Source of the DNA: Hordeum vulgare subsp. vulgare
Lineage: Eukaryota; Streptophyta; Magnoliopsida; Poales; Poaceae
Assembly: GCF_904849725.1 (NCBI RefSeq)
Contig: NC_058518.1
Span: forward strand, 9,754,147 to 9,818,146
Direction: 5' to 3'
DNA: 64,000 nt
Shown here: in pieces, positions 1-9,877 of the stretch
How positions within the stretch are numbered: position 1 is the first letter of the stretch
How the letters are laid out: every line of letters starts with the position of its first letter
The notes under the pieces: generated by a model
The model's input: the letters and a program-made list of their open reading frames with translations, nothing else
What the model was told of the DNA's origin: nothing
Database searches by the model: none
Translations under genes and position numbers: made by a program

Positions 1-386
1 ATGGTTTTGGACATTTTTGTAAATGGGAATCTGATTTATGTTGAAGTAGCAATGCATGTGAAACAACGCTGTTGTGTTTTTGACAAATTATGATCTTGCT
101 AATTCTACGTCAAGTTCTTGCACAGTGACATACTCTCCAATCCCTTCTCAATAATTTCTTCACTGATAAGAGTGATAGATAAGCACATTCAGGCCCCTAC
201 ACCACATTTGACACTCAAAGTCAACACACTGTTGCAGCAGAACACATACTTGAATGAAAATTTCAATTTTATAACAGTCAAAATTCAGGTTTGGAAGTCT
301 TGGTGAGTTGGCAGTCCAATATATGGATTTTCTGACACTGTAAAACAGAGCATAGCATGTCTTAATTTTTCAGCATTGCTTTGCAG
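1..386. other. Unassigned AT-rich DNA, possible intron
   Basis: I recognise no coding domain, repeat or RNA here on either strand. The stretch ends in a pyrimidine/AT-rich tract followed by TTGCAG at 381-386, which looks like a plant splice acceptor. It could therefore be the last intron of a gene whose terminal exon follows. This is inference only. Confidence 0.3.
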
Positions 387-481
387 AGATCGCTGTCTGG
401 GCCTAGAAGAAGCTGGGTTTATGGCCGGGTTTATATGGTGAAGCAAGGACATCCTAGGAAAAGGAGATGGATAAAAGACTA
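387..481 (+). CDS. Candidate terminal exon of an unidentified gene
   Basis: After the acceptor-like TTGCAG at 381-386, the plus strand reads 31 codons and then TAG at 480-482 or its immediate neighbourhood. The peptide is basic and aromatic (it contains GPRRSWVYGR and GHPRKRRWIKD), which looks more like a real C-terminus than random intergenic sequence. No family was recognised. No upstream exon could be joined because the window starts inside the presumed intron. It could be a chance ORF, and confidence is low. Confidence 0.28.
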
Positions 482-482
482 G

Positions 483-1338
483 AAACACAGTGATAGCTCT
501 TGAAGAAAGAGATCCATATCTGTTGTGTTCTTATCTGCTGAAAGCCTGAAACGCCTCCCGAAGATGGTAGCCTTGTTGCTCTGTAGTGCATATTGCCTTT
601 TTTCCAATGTTCAACCACGCATTTTATAAATCTGTACATTCTTCCCGAGATATCCAAACTCTGCAGATGAACAGACGATACAAATATTGGCAATGCTCAC
701 CTAGGTCTGCTTATCAAATATTTTCTCAACTACTAGAATTGGATTCGCCTAATTGATGTGAAGTGCTTGAAAGATGCTTAATTATGCTTTGCAATCACTG
801 GGAATGTTGTTCATTCCAATGCAGTAAGAGACCAATATATACAATTAAAAGTTGAGATTTTCTTTTGACAAAGAAATCTATCAACAACATCATCTCCATC
901 TCCATCATCCGTATGCAATTATACTGGTACAGATTGATCTATGTAAACACTTACTGGTGTTAATTATTGTTTAGTAGTTGATGCTTTGTGTTTATTCAGA
1001 GAAAGATCTATACATTCAGATTGTTATTCATATCCACTCTGGCTTGTGAGTAGTTCATTACGTTGTTGAGGACACGGGAGAAAGCTAGCTGATATGTTTC
1101 ATATGAATTTCGGATAAGGATTGGTATTCGAATATATTTTGTCTGTTCAAAATGTGAGGGCGTGGAGAAGAGCATTATGTTGAGTTTTTTAAGGGAAAGC
1201 CAGAGTGACAAGAAACCGTTCCCTGAGTCCACGATCTATAGCATATAAGAAATTAATAGGGCACATAAGTTAAAAATTATTATTAATAAACCTTTGTCTT
1301 AATTATTTCCAATACATAGATAGATTGCCTCTTAGGGG
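483..1338. other. Intergenic, no gene recognised
   Basis: AT-rich sequence with several short ORFs on both strands that have no recognisable motif, codon bias or splice-site support. If 387-481 is a real terminal exon, the first part would be its 3' UTR. The last part would be the upstream region of the laccase fragment. No transposon terminus was found. Confidence 0.4.
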
Positions 1339-1347
1339 TATATATAA
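1339..1347 (+). promoter_or_regulatory. Candidate TATA box of the laccase gene
   Basis: TATATATAA lies about 185-200 bp upstream of the two possible laccase start codons (1523 and 1542). This would give a 5' UTR of roughly 150-170 bases. The sequence and spacing fit a plant core promoter, but AT-rich DNA makes chance matches common. Confidence 0.35.
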
Positions 1348-1541
1348 TCATATAAGAACATATGAGCCGATGGTTTTGCATACACATGACAGACGATCAG
1401 CAAGCAAAGCAAGATAAGTACCACATGTGACATGCCTCATTGCTCTCACTCTCAGTTGCTTCACTCGGTCGGCCTGACCATCCATCAGTCCAGAGCTAAG
1501 CTCCTCGTTGTTCGTGGCAGCCATGGCTGCCGGCCCGCGCC

Positions 1542-1652
1542 ATGCTCTTCTCTTCTTCTTCGATTTTTGTTGTGGCTCTAGCGGCCGCGCCAGGCGGCAG
1601 GGATGCCACAATCGTTGAGCACACCTTCGTTGTAAGCGATCCTATCTAGCTG

Positions 1653-1699
<47 letters not shown>

Positions 1700-1997
1700 A
1701 TCGATCTAGCTCTTTCCTTAGTTAGTATCATCATCATTTGTTGTCTGGTTGTTGTACTAGAAACATACAAGAGTAGTATACTTTGTGCAAGTGACTGGGG
1801 TTTCCCAGCAAAAAAGGAGAGTAATTGGGGGTTAATCTGTTCTAGTGTCTTGTTCAAATATATAGGTGAGCGAGATCATGCTGAATCACATGTGCAACGA
1901 CACGCCGGCTAGCGTGGTGAACGAGCAATTGCCAGTCCCAGCAATAGAGGGCATGGAAGGAGATTCGGTGGTCGTTCATGTCATCAACCAATCGCCT
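1542..1997 (+). pseudogene. Laccase (multicopper oxidase) 5' fragment, truncated
   Basis: Plant laccases are secreted multicopper oxidases of the apoplast that oxidise monolignols and other phenolics. Exon 1 (1542-1631) encodes a hydrophobic signal peptide followed by the typical mature N-terminus DATIVEHTFV. It ends at a donor GTAAGC in phase 0. Intron 1 (1632-1865) ends in ATATAG. Exon 2 starts at 1866 (VSEIMLNHMCNDT) and runs through QLPVPAIEGMEGDSVVVHVI, the conserved stretch just before the first copper-binding region L1. The frame then stops at about 1994-2000, where minus-strand Copia sequence begins, so every copper ligand (HWHG and later) is missing. A second ATG at 1523 has a better context (GCCATGG) but is one base out of frame with the mature sequence. 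Dropping one base near 1560 would give a longer, more laccase-like signal peptide, so a frameshift in exon 1 is also possible. This is a gene remnant, not a functional enzyme. Confidence 0.78.
1657..1697 (+). repeat. Poly(T) tract, 41 bases
   Basis: An uninterrupted run of 41 T lies inside laccase intron 1, starting 25 bases after the donor. It may be slippage of a polypyrimidine tract or, read on the minus strand, the poly(A) tail of a small retroposed sequence. No retroposon body or flanking duplication was recognised. Confidence 0.9.
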
Positions 1998-2002
1998 CAA
2001 GA

Positions 2003-3999
2003 GATAGTTTTTCTGTATTAGACAGGGGAGTTGGTGAGGGTTTGCATCCTTGCAAGCCAACTCTTCTTACTAGGTCGGCAGCATACTTCTCTTGAGAAAG
2101 ATGAAGCCTGTCTCCAAAATTCTTTACTTAAATGCCCAAAAAATAGTGCAGGTCTCCCAGATCTTTAAGTGCAAACTCAGCACTCAAGTCTTTCAACAAG
2201 CCTGCTATTGCCTCATTAGATGAACTTGTTACAATAATATCATCAACATAAATGAGTACAAAAATAGCTGTATGTGACTTGTAGTAGATGAATAAAGAAG
2301 TATCAGACTTGGAAGGAACAAAACCAAGTGTTTGCAGCTTTTTACTGAGACGGAAGTACCATGCTCTTGGGGCTTGTTTCAGTCCATATAAAGCTTTATC
2401 CAATTTGCACACATGAAAGGGTGAGTTTTTATCGACGAACCCAGGAGGTTGTTTCATATATACTTCCTCTTTCAGAACACCATGAATAAACGCATTCTGT
2501 ACATCTAGCTGTCTGAGACTCCATCCCCTGGAAACAACAATAGATAGAACAAGACGAATGGTTGCAGCTTTAACAACAGGACTGAAAGTGTCCTCTTAGT
2601 CTATGCCATACCGTTGCTTGAAGCCTTTTGCAACAAGTCTTGCCTTATAGCGATCAATGGTTCCATCAGACTTTCTTTTGATGCGAAAAACCCATTTGCA
2701 GTCAATCAAATTTTTACCTCGTGGTGGAGGAACTAAGTGCCATGTTTTGTTTTTCTGGAGTGCCACATGTTCTTCCTCCATAGCCTTCTTCCACCGTGTA
2801 TCACGAAGTGCCTCATCTAAGGTGTTAGGTTCACCTGTGGAGCATGCAAGACCAAATTTGGTGTTGTGCTTGTAATCAACAGGTTTAATTACCCCTTTTT
2901 GGAGACGGGTTCGTGACTGGGACGGTGGTGCAGAAGGTCCAGCAGCTTCTGGTGCGGCAGCTTATGGTGGTGCAGAAGATCCGGCGCGCGCGACAGCCCC
3001 ATCAGCCTCAGCGCATGATGATGGTGTAGGCCGACCGGTTGCAATGTCGGCGCATGTGCCCTCGGCCGTGCCCCTGGCCGAATCAGCCTGGGAAGGAGCG
3101 CCTGTCGGCTCAGTAGTAGGACGCGGGCGCCGTTGGTAGCAGTGGGGTCCACCTGCAGGCCAACGGCTCTCACCTGTCCGTGCGAGCCTCGATGCCGGAG
3201 GTTCGTGAGGACCGGATGACGCGTTTGCATGTGCTGGAGGGGGCCCGGTGGCAGTTGCTGGTTCGGCGCCATCGCGGCAGGTACCTGTCGGTGTTGATCC
3301 CGAGGAGGATATGCGCCTGCTCGTGGCCTTGGTGCGCCTGCCGGTGCTGATCCCGAGGCGGATATGCTCCCCCCTACGGACACATGAAATATCGCTGGGT
3401 GGAGGTAATTTCTTCACCATTTTCTTCACTGATTTGCACTGGAGATTGATCTGCATCATCACAAGGCTCATGCACAAGGTTATGAGGATTAGTCAACATG
3501 TGGTCATCACAGTTACTTCCCTGATGAGATGATGTGGTAGGAGAAGTATTTCCTTGCGGAGCAAGGCACCGGCATTGGGATGGAGGTCCGCAAAGGGAAA
3601 TTTTGTTTCATCAAAAAAGACATCACGAGAGATATAGACTCGTCCAGTGGAGATATCAAGACACTTTACCCCTTTGTGTTGAGCACTATAACCAAGAAAA
3701 ACACATTCTTTGGATCGGAACATAAGTTTGCGATTGTTATAAGGCCTAAGATTTGGCCAACAAGCGCAACCAAACACACGAAGGGATGCATAGTTTGGTT
3801 TGATGTGGACAAGTCTCTCGGTGGGTGTTTCATTGTTGATGACTCGACTAGGGAGGATATTTATGAGGTGGGCGGCAGTGAGAAATGCCTCATCCCAGAA
3901 TTTGAGGGGCATAGATGCACCTGCCAAAAGTGCAAGACCAACCTCTACAATGTGTCTGTGTTTGCGTTCAACAGACCCATTTTGCTGGTGAGCATGTGG
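2003..3999 (-). pseudogene. Copia integrase C-terminus, linker and reverse transcriptase
   Basis: Continues in the same frame as the previous segment. The integrase DDE glutamate lies in QQNGSVERKHRHIVE. Then come LRVFGCACWPNLRPYN and the YISRDVFFDE end of integrase. A Pro/Ala/His-rich linker (about 2890-3480) has no clean frame. Reverse transcriptase follows: W(V)FRIKRKSDG, RLVAKGFKQRYGID, a TAA stop at 2596-2598, then [14 protein letters not shown], the catalytic LIYVDDIIV and [14 protein letters not shown] at 2130-2128 interrupts the next block, and homology stops at about 2000 within the thumb region. RNase H is absent. Confidence 0.82.
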
Positions 4000-5509
4000 T
4001 CAAGAGATATGATGAGATATGCCAAGTTCTTGAAAGAAAGAATTTAGTTTTTCATACTCTCCTCCCCAATCAGATTGGACAACTATTATTTTGCTATCAA
4101 ATTTTCGCTCAACGAGAGCTTGGAAATTACGAAACACTTGGAACACTTCGGATCTCTTTTTAAGAAGATAGATCCATGAGTATTTGATGTAGTCATCAAT
4201 GAAACTAACATAGTAGGTGTGTCTACCAACAGAAGAAGGTGCGGGACCCCATACATCAGAGAAGATCAGTTGCAAGGGCTTGGTAGAAACACTTGTAGAT
4301 ACGAGATAAGGTAATTGACGACTCTTAGATTTTTGACATGAATCAAAAATTGTTTCATTATCGCGCTCTTGAACAAATGGGAGCTTATTTTTCCTAAGAA
4401 AATTTTCAACTAAAGAAAAAGAGGCATGTCCTAATCGATCGTGCCACCTTGTAGAAGATAATTTGGTGGCACTAAAAACTTGTTTATTGAATCTTTTAAT
4501 CTCCGAGATCAAAGGGTAGAGCCCACAAACGCATCTACCTCGATATAGCACCTTCCTCGTTGCCTGATCCTTGATCAAAAAGAAGAAGGGGTGAAATTCA
4601 AGAAAGACATTATTGTCAATAGCAATGCGGTGAACGGAGAGGAGATTCTTTGAGGCTCTAGGGACATGCAAGATTTTTCTAAGATGGATTTTGCGACGAG
4701 GGGTTTTAAAAACTGAGTGACCAATGTGACAGATCTTCATACCTTCTCCGCTAGCGGTGTGGATGTTGTCTTGCCCGCAGTATTTTTCCCGCATGGTCAC
4801 CTTTTCCAGCTCGCCGGTGATATGGTTTGTGGCGCCCCTGTCCACGTACCAATTTGTGTCAACTCCATATGATCCATCAGTTGCACCTGCTACCTTCTCG
4901 TCTTGTGAGGAATCGCCATCCTCATCAAAACGGTACCAGCAGTCCTTGGCCGAATGGCCAGGCTTGCCGCAGATCTGACATCGGATGGTGTCAGGGCGCT
5001 TGGAGGAGTTTGAGCGACGGCCCCTGTTGTTGTTGGAGGAGGGCCGTCCGCTGTTGTGGCCGTTGTTCCCGCCATCATCGCCGCGGGTGTTGGTGCTGCC
5101 GTGGCCGCCAGCGTTCTTCCCTTTGCCATGCGGGGATCCTTGGTAGCGTGAGCCATTGCGGCCACGCATGGCTGCGTTAGCGGAGGATTGGAACCCACCG
5201 CCGCCAGAGTTTGCCCCCTGGAACAGTGCCACCCATTGATCGAAATTGCTCATCTGAGCGAACAGATCATTAAGGGTGATGGGCGCAGTGCGGGCGTCGA
5301 GGGCGGAGACGAGGGGCTGGTACTCCATATCCAGCCCGGCGAGGATGTAGGATATGAGCTCGTCCTCAGGGAGTGGCTTGCCCGCCGCTACCAACTCGTC
5401 GGCGAGGGAGCGCATGTGCGTGAAGAACGCGGCGACGGTCTGTGTCCCCTTCTGTGCGTTGGTGAGGGCGACCCGGATGTTGTTGATGTGGGACAACGAC
5501 TGTGATGAA
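4000..5509 (-). pseudogene. Copia gag C-terminus, protease and integrase core
   Basis: A long open segment (about 500 codons). It contains the rest of capsid, an RNA-binding zinc knuckle CQICGKPGHSAKDC (C-X2-C-X4-H-X4-C) and the aspartic protease site. It then has the integrase zinc-binding HHCC region (WHDRLGHASF) and the integrase core with SDVWGP and QSDWGGEYE. Several catalytic features are damaged. The protease triad reads D-R-G in WYVDRGATNHIT where D-T/S-G is required. The first cysteine of the integrase CxxC pair is F (IFDSCQKSK). TGA at 4000-4002 ends the frame just after GISHHIS, where family members continue into the PHAHQQNG segment. That segment is present beyond the stop. Confidence 0.85.
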
Positions 5510-5540
5510 CACTACAAGAAATATGTCAACTAACGACCTT
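5510..5540 (+). repeat. CACTA left terminal inverted repeat (31 bp)
   Basis: Identical over 31 bases to the reverse complement of 14123-14153, and preceded by the GAA target duplication at 5507-5509. Subterminal GGTCATAA/GACCAAT motifs continue to about 5750. Confidence 0.95.
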
Positions 5541-6081
5541 TTGTTAGTGACCCTGGAAGGAATGGTCATAAATCTATGACCATTTGACATCATTTGGTCG
5601 TAAGCTGTCTGGAGGGGTCCTAGCCCCAAAAACCAACGACCATTTTCATCAGAAAGGTCATCACTTGCTTACTAGAAAAGGTCATAAAGCGGACAGCACC
5701 TGGCACTGCCTTATTTCTAGGTGATAATGACCAATATGAATGGTCGTTACTAGGCTGGTGACCAGCGGTGGTGGTGCTGACGCCACGACCACCTCACCCA
5801 TCGACAGTTGTTGCTATTGCTGTTGCTATCTACATCAGAGAGCTGAATTGAGATGTTGCCTGTTGCTAACCAGTCGACCATAACATCCTGCCATAACATC
5901 AGTGAAGCAACAAAATAGATCAAGCAGCAAAATAGAAGCAGCCATAACATCCTGCCATAATTAACATCAAAAGTATAAGACATTCTAACACAGTTCACAA
6001 CACAACAGGCTGATAACACAGTGCACAAAAGTACAACAGACAACGACGACGATAAACCGAGAGGATCATGGAGGGTGACGA

Positions 6082-8024
6082 CTAAATGGGACCTAGAGCC
6101 TTCAGGAGGGCTGCATGCTCTGCCCTGGTCTTGATGTCTTGATCAGCACTCCGCGATAAACCGCGTGCATGCGACATCAGGTGTTCATAAACACCATCCC
6201 TGGGCTTTGGCTTTGTGGTGCAGTATGGGCATCTGAACATTCCCCTCCTGAAGTAGGCCGCCTTCCGCTTCTCCCTAATCTTCTGGGCTTCCTTCTCAAT
6301 GAAGGACTCCTTGTTGCCGTCCTCCACGTCATCTCCATAGTTATACTGCACACACAAATTAATTGCGCACACATTATGCATTCATATAGGCATTATGGAG
6401 CCAGAACACACACTTCTGATTCAGAATGATGCAATGAACAAACACCAAATTTTAATGAACAAACAAAGAAAAAAGTCATGTATAGTAATCTAATTAAACA
6501 AACAACATTAAAACACTCTCTACATCAATTTCATTAAAAATCCCACCAACATGCATTCATATAGTGCTTACGCTGAACTAAAATAGTTGGGATTACCTCA
6601 TACGGTTCGTCGTAGTCGTAGTCAGAGTCATACGGGCTCTTGAACCCAGTCTTGGCGAGCTTCCTCTTCATGCCTGCAGCTTCCTTTTCCTACAATATAA
6701 GTAATTCGATTAGTACAAACTATGTAACACAGTATTCAAAAGGTCAAGCATTCAACAATGTGCTTCTAATTACATTCATAGTGCTGCTGCATCAGCCACC
6801 CTATTCTCTGCACTGGGTCTGTCCTTTGTGCATTTCACTTATACAATCTTTCGATCCTTCATACAAAGATTTAAATGTCCTTTCAAAAAATCAAACTGTA
6901 CTCTGTAACTATATGTTATGTATACACTTCTTTTGTCAGGACATGTGCTGGATGTCACAATGAAATTGGCCATGGACGTAATCAGCCAATATATGACTAT
7001 ACTGTAACTATATGCTTGTAATCAGCCAATATATGACTATGAGGTAGCTCTTTGTTGTTTTGTATACTAATTAAGTAGTTGCATTGGTATTGACTTTACC
7101 AACAAAAACATGCAGTTCTCCATGTGAGGAAACCATCCATACCATAAAACTTGTTACAAGGAGCGCTTTCATCCAAAATGTGATGTCTGCAAGCAATTTG
7201 TAAGTATCACTTCATTATCTTTTCTTATCTGTTTGCATAAGACGATTCTCTCTGTTCTGCATTTTATATAGCAGAACATTGCACTATTGGGCTGCTCAGC
7301 CCCTGCCGTGCCCCGGTGAGGGGATAACCACAACAAATCTATCAACATATCCGGCACATAATAAAATCTAAGCACATGCAACAATCAAGATCCCAATTCA
7401 AAACCTAACTCTTATTAAATCCTTACTAATAATCCCAATAAAATGCAAGAGAGGGGGCAGACCTAGGTGAAATTTAGGAATAATGGGTGTTCGTATATAT
7501 CAAGCACATGACTTAGGTGAAATCTTTACTAATAAGAGAAAGATTCCGTTGATTCAAGCCAAAAAAATGCAAAAGTTCGCCAACACACGCAAAAGCAGAG
7601 TGTGTTCTGCTCTCTGAATATATGAAACCAGAAAACCCTATCTAAATAATCTCGTGCTTATCAGCGATAACTATGAAAGAAGGGGAACGGGAAGCATTAC
7701 CACATCCACATGCACAAATCAAGATTGAAATTAAAGAAATCCAAGTCTCAATATATAAATCTATGTAGCATTCAAGCACGAATCAAGTATAAAAAACCAG
7801 AAAACCCTATCTAAAAAACCCACCTCATCGTCGGCAGCACCGCTCGAGGTCGTGTCCTCCTGCTTCGGCAGCTCCGCAGCGGCGACAGCGGTTGCGGTCG
7901 TGTCCTCCTGCTTCGGCACATGCACCTCCTTCTCCGCAGCGGCGGCGACATTGGTTGCGGTCGTGTCGAACTTCTGCTGCTTCGGCAGATCCGCAACGGC
8001 GACGGCGCGACGAGCGCCCTTCAT
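6082..8024 (-). CDS. zf-XS-like C2H2 zinc finger protein, CACTA passenger gene
   Basis: A three-exon model: exon 1 8024-7824, exon 2 6689-6597, exon 3 6345-6082, all joined in phase 0. Donors are GTGGGT and GTAATC; acceptors are TTGTAG and GTGCAG. It predicts 185 residues. Residues 1-67 are Ala/Thr-rich with two PKQEDTT repeats. Exon 2 ends in an acidic Tyr/Asp run (YDSDYDYDEPYE). Exon 3 has a basic segment and then a zinc finger, C-X2-C-X12-H-X3-H, at about residues 137-157 (RCPYC ... HLMSHARGLS). This resembles the zf-XS finger of the SGS3/IDN2/FDM family, which acts in RNA silencing, but no XS or XH domain is present. The start at 8024 lies 221 bp from the start of the divergent GRF-like gene, suggesting a shared promoter region. 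No stop or frameshift interrupts it. The function in the transposon is unknown. Exon 1 membership is inferred from phase and splice sites. Confidence 0.6.
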
Positions 8025-8245
8025 TGGGAGACGAGGCGACGAGGGAGTCGGTGCGACGAGGGAGACAAAGTGGGAGACAAGGCGACGAAGTGGGAGATGA
8101 GGCGACGAGGGAGACGAGGGAGACGAAGTGGCAGTTCGCTCATTATATGATGTGACAGTTCCTGCAACGTCCCGTCCGCCACGTGCCGTCCGTGACATCT
8201 TACAAAAAAAACAAATGGCATAGACACCTTCAAAAAAAAAAACAA
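8025..8245. promoter_or_regulatory. Short divergent intergenic region between two CACTA passenger genes
   Basis: The 221 bp between the two inferred start codons include GAGACGAGG-type purine repeats (about 8030-8130) and A-rich runs. A bidirectional promoter is the natural inference from the head-to-head layout. No clear TATA box was seen. Confidence 0.35.
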
Positions 8246-9516
8246 ATGGCCCGCTCAAACCTGGTCGGCACGAACCGGTTCGGTCGGTCTTTGTGTCTCG
8301 CTCGAACCTGGTCGACCGAGCCAGTCTACTCTGCTCGCGCTCTGACCCCCTCGTCGCCGAAGCTCGTCAGCCGCCACCACCTCCGCCGCGCCTTGGTTTA
8401 CGAGGATGAGAATAGCAACGACCTATCAAGCCTGGACATCAGCTCTTCCTCGGACGGCATGATGTACCGGGTAATTTGTAGAGCTAGGGTTAGGTTTAGG
8501 GTTTCGGTTTCTTCACATTGGGGATTTATCTCTGTTTCTTGGTTCTTCTTTAGATCCCTGCTAGCATCGATGACAAAGACTACATGGGCATTGAGAATTC
8601 TGCCCTGGATGTTTGCTTGGAGCATGGGCTGCCGCCTGAGCGTCGCGTAGCATTCGAAGGATTTGAGACAGGGAGAAGATTTTTAGTGTGTGCTCAGCCG
8701 GTTAGTTCTATCTTCTTTAGTGTTAGACATGCATGAAGTTGCTTCTGTTTTTTCTATCTGGCTCAAAAGATTCAGACTGTCGGTGTTTACTACATCACTA
8801 TCATTGTTTATTTAGCTCAAATATTCAGACTGTCAGTGTTTACTACATCACTGTCATTGTTTGTTTAGCTCAAATATCAGACTGTCATTATTTATTACAT
8901 CACTGTCATTGCTAGTTTAGCTAAAAGATTCTGGCTTGTTACACCACTGTCATTGCTTGTTTATTACAGCACTGTCATTGCATGTTTATTACAGAATTCT
9001 GACTTGTTATTTTCTGGTTATTTTGTATTCTGAAGTGCTGGTTATTTTGTATTGCAGCCACCTCAAAACTGTGGTTTTGTTGGATGGGTAGACCAAGAGT
9101 GGCCTCCCACAATGCAAAATGCATTGTTAAAACTGTGGGAAATGTTGGAAGACAGCAAGAGTGCTAGGAGGGATGATAATTTGGAGAATTCACTGAAAAT
9201 TCACCACCTCATAGAGGAGAAAATAAATCTTGATGCAAACTATGACAAACTAGTAGAAGATGTGAATCAACTGCTCAACCTTGCAGAAGCTCAAGGCGGG
9301 GTCATTAGGACCCAGAAGGCAAATCATTTGAAGGAGAAGGACAAACTTAATGATGAAATTTTGGTGCTCAACCTTCACATTTATGGTCTGAAGAAAGGAA
9401 TTGAGAATCTGATTAAACGCAGGGATGAGCCAAAGATCCAGATTACTGATCAGTTGAAGGCATTGGAGAAGAACCAAGAGAAGTTGAAGATGATCAGGGA
9501 CATTTTGGATGGATGA
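8246..9516 (+). CDS. GRF-like zinc finger / coiled-coil protein, CACTA passenger gene
   Basis: A three-exon model: 8246-8470, 8554-8700, 9058-9516. All junctions are phase 0 with canonical ends (GTAATT...TTTAG, GTTAGT...TTGCAG), giving 275 residues. Exon 1 ends in an acidic/serine stretch (DISSSSDGMMYR). Exons 2 and 3 together form a GRF-type zinc-binding module: CLEHG at about residue 96, GRRFLVC at about 115-121, and NCGFVGWVDQEWPP from residue 128. The module spans the second intron. This supports the splice model, because neither exon alone makes the fold. From about residue 150 to the end the protein is charged and heptad-like, rich in K, E, L and N, which suggests a coiled coil. GRF fingers bind nucleic acid in other proteins (topoisomerase 3A, NEIL3, APE2); the role here is not known. 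The start codon is the least certain part, and an upstream in-frame Met exists at 8183. Confidence 0.65.
8757..8990 (+). repeat. Imperfect minisatellite in intron 2 of the GRF-like gene
   Basis: Four degenerate copies of a unit of roughly 45-60 bp contain TTTAGCTCAAA-ATTCAGACTGTC and ACTACATCACTGTCATTG. Copies shorten towards the acceptor. It lies wholly within the intron. Confidence 0.75.
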
Positions 9517-9877
9517 GCTGATCAGATGAAGATGAAGTCCACTATGCTATGGTTGATGTGTTGTTGTGTTGTTGTGTTGCTCTTTTGTACCAATGTTGTA
9601 ATGCAAGATGATCAGAATCTCTATATTGTGTATGATTAAGTGACTCCACTATGCTATGTTTGTAACTGTACTATGCTATTGTTGGTGTGTTGCTCTTTTT
9701 TAGCAATGTTGTAATGCAAGATGAGAAGAATCTCTTAATTATGCAAGATGATAAGAATCTCTTATTTGTTGCAAATGTCTTTAAGTGCCCATAAAAAGAC
9801 CTAACCTGTTGCTATAAACAGAATATGACCATCAATCACACATAAAAAGACATCATGACCACTAGTTGTTGATCTTT

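Noticed and set aside
3248..4163. Plus-strand open frames over the Copia linker and integrase
   Set aside because: They lie opposite recognisable minus-strand integrase and gag coding sequence and show no motif of their own.
7761..8258. A single 165-codon minus-strand protein here
   Set aside because: The upstream part passes through A-rich and repeat DNA, and the downstream part reads past a good splice donor at 7823. Only 8024-7824 is kept, as exon 1 of the XS-like gene.
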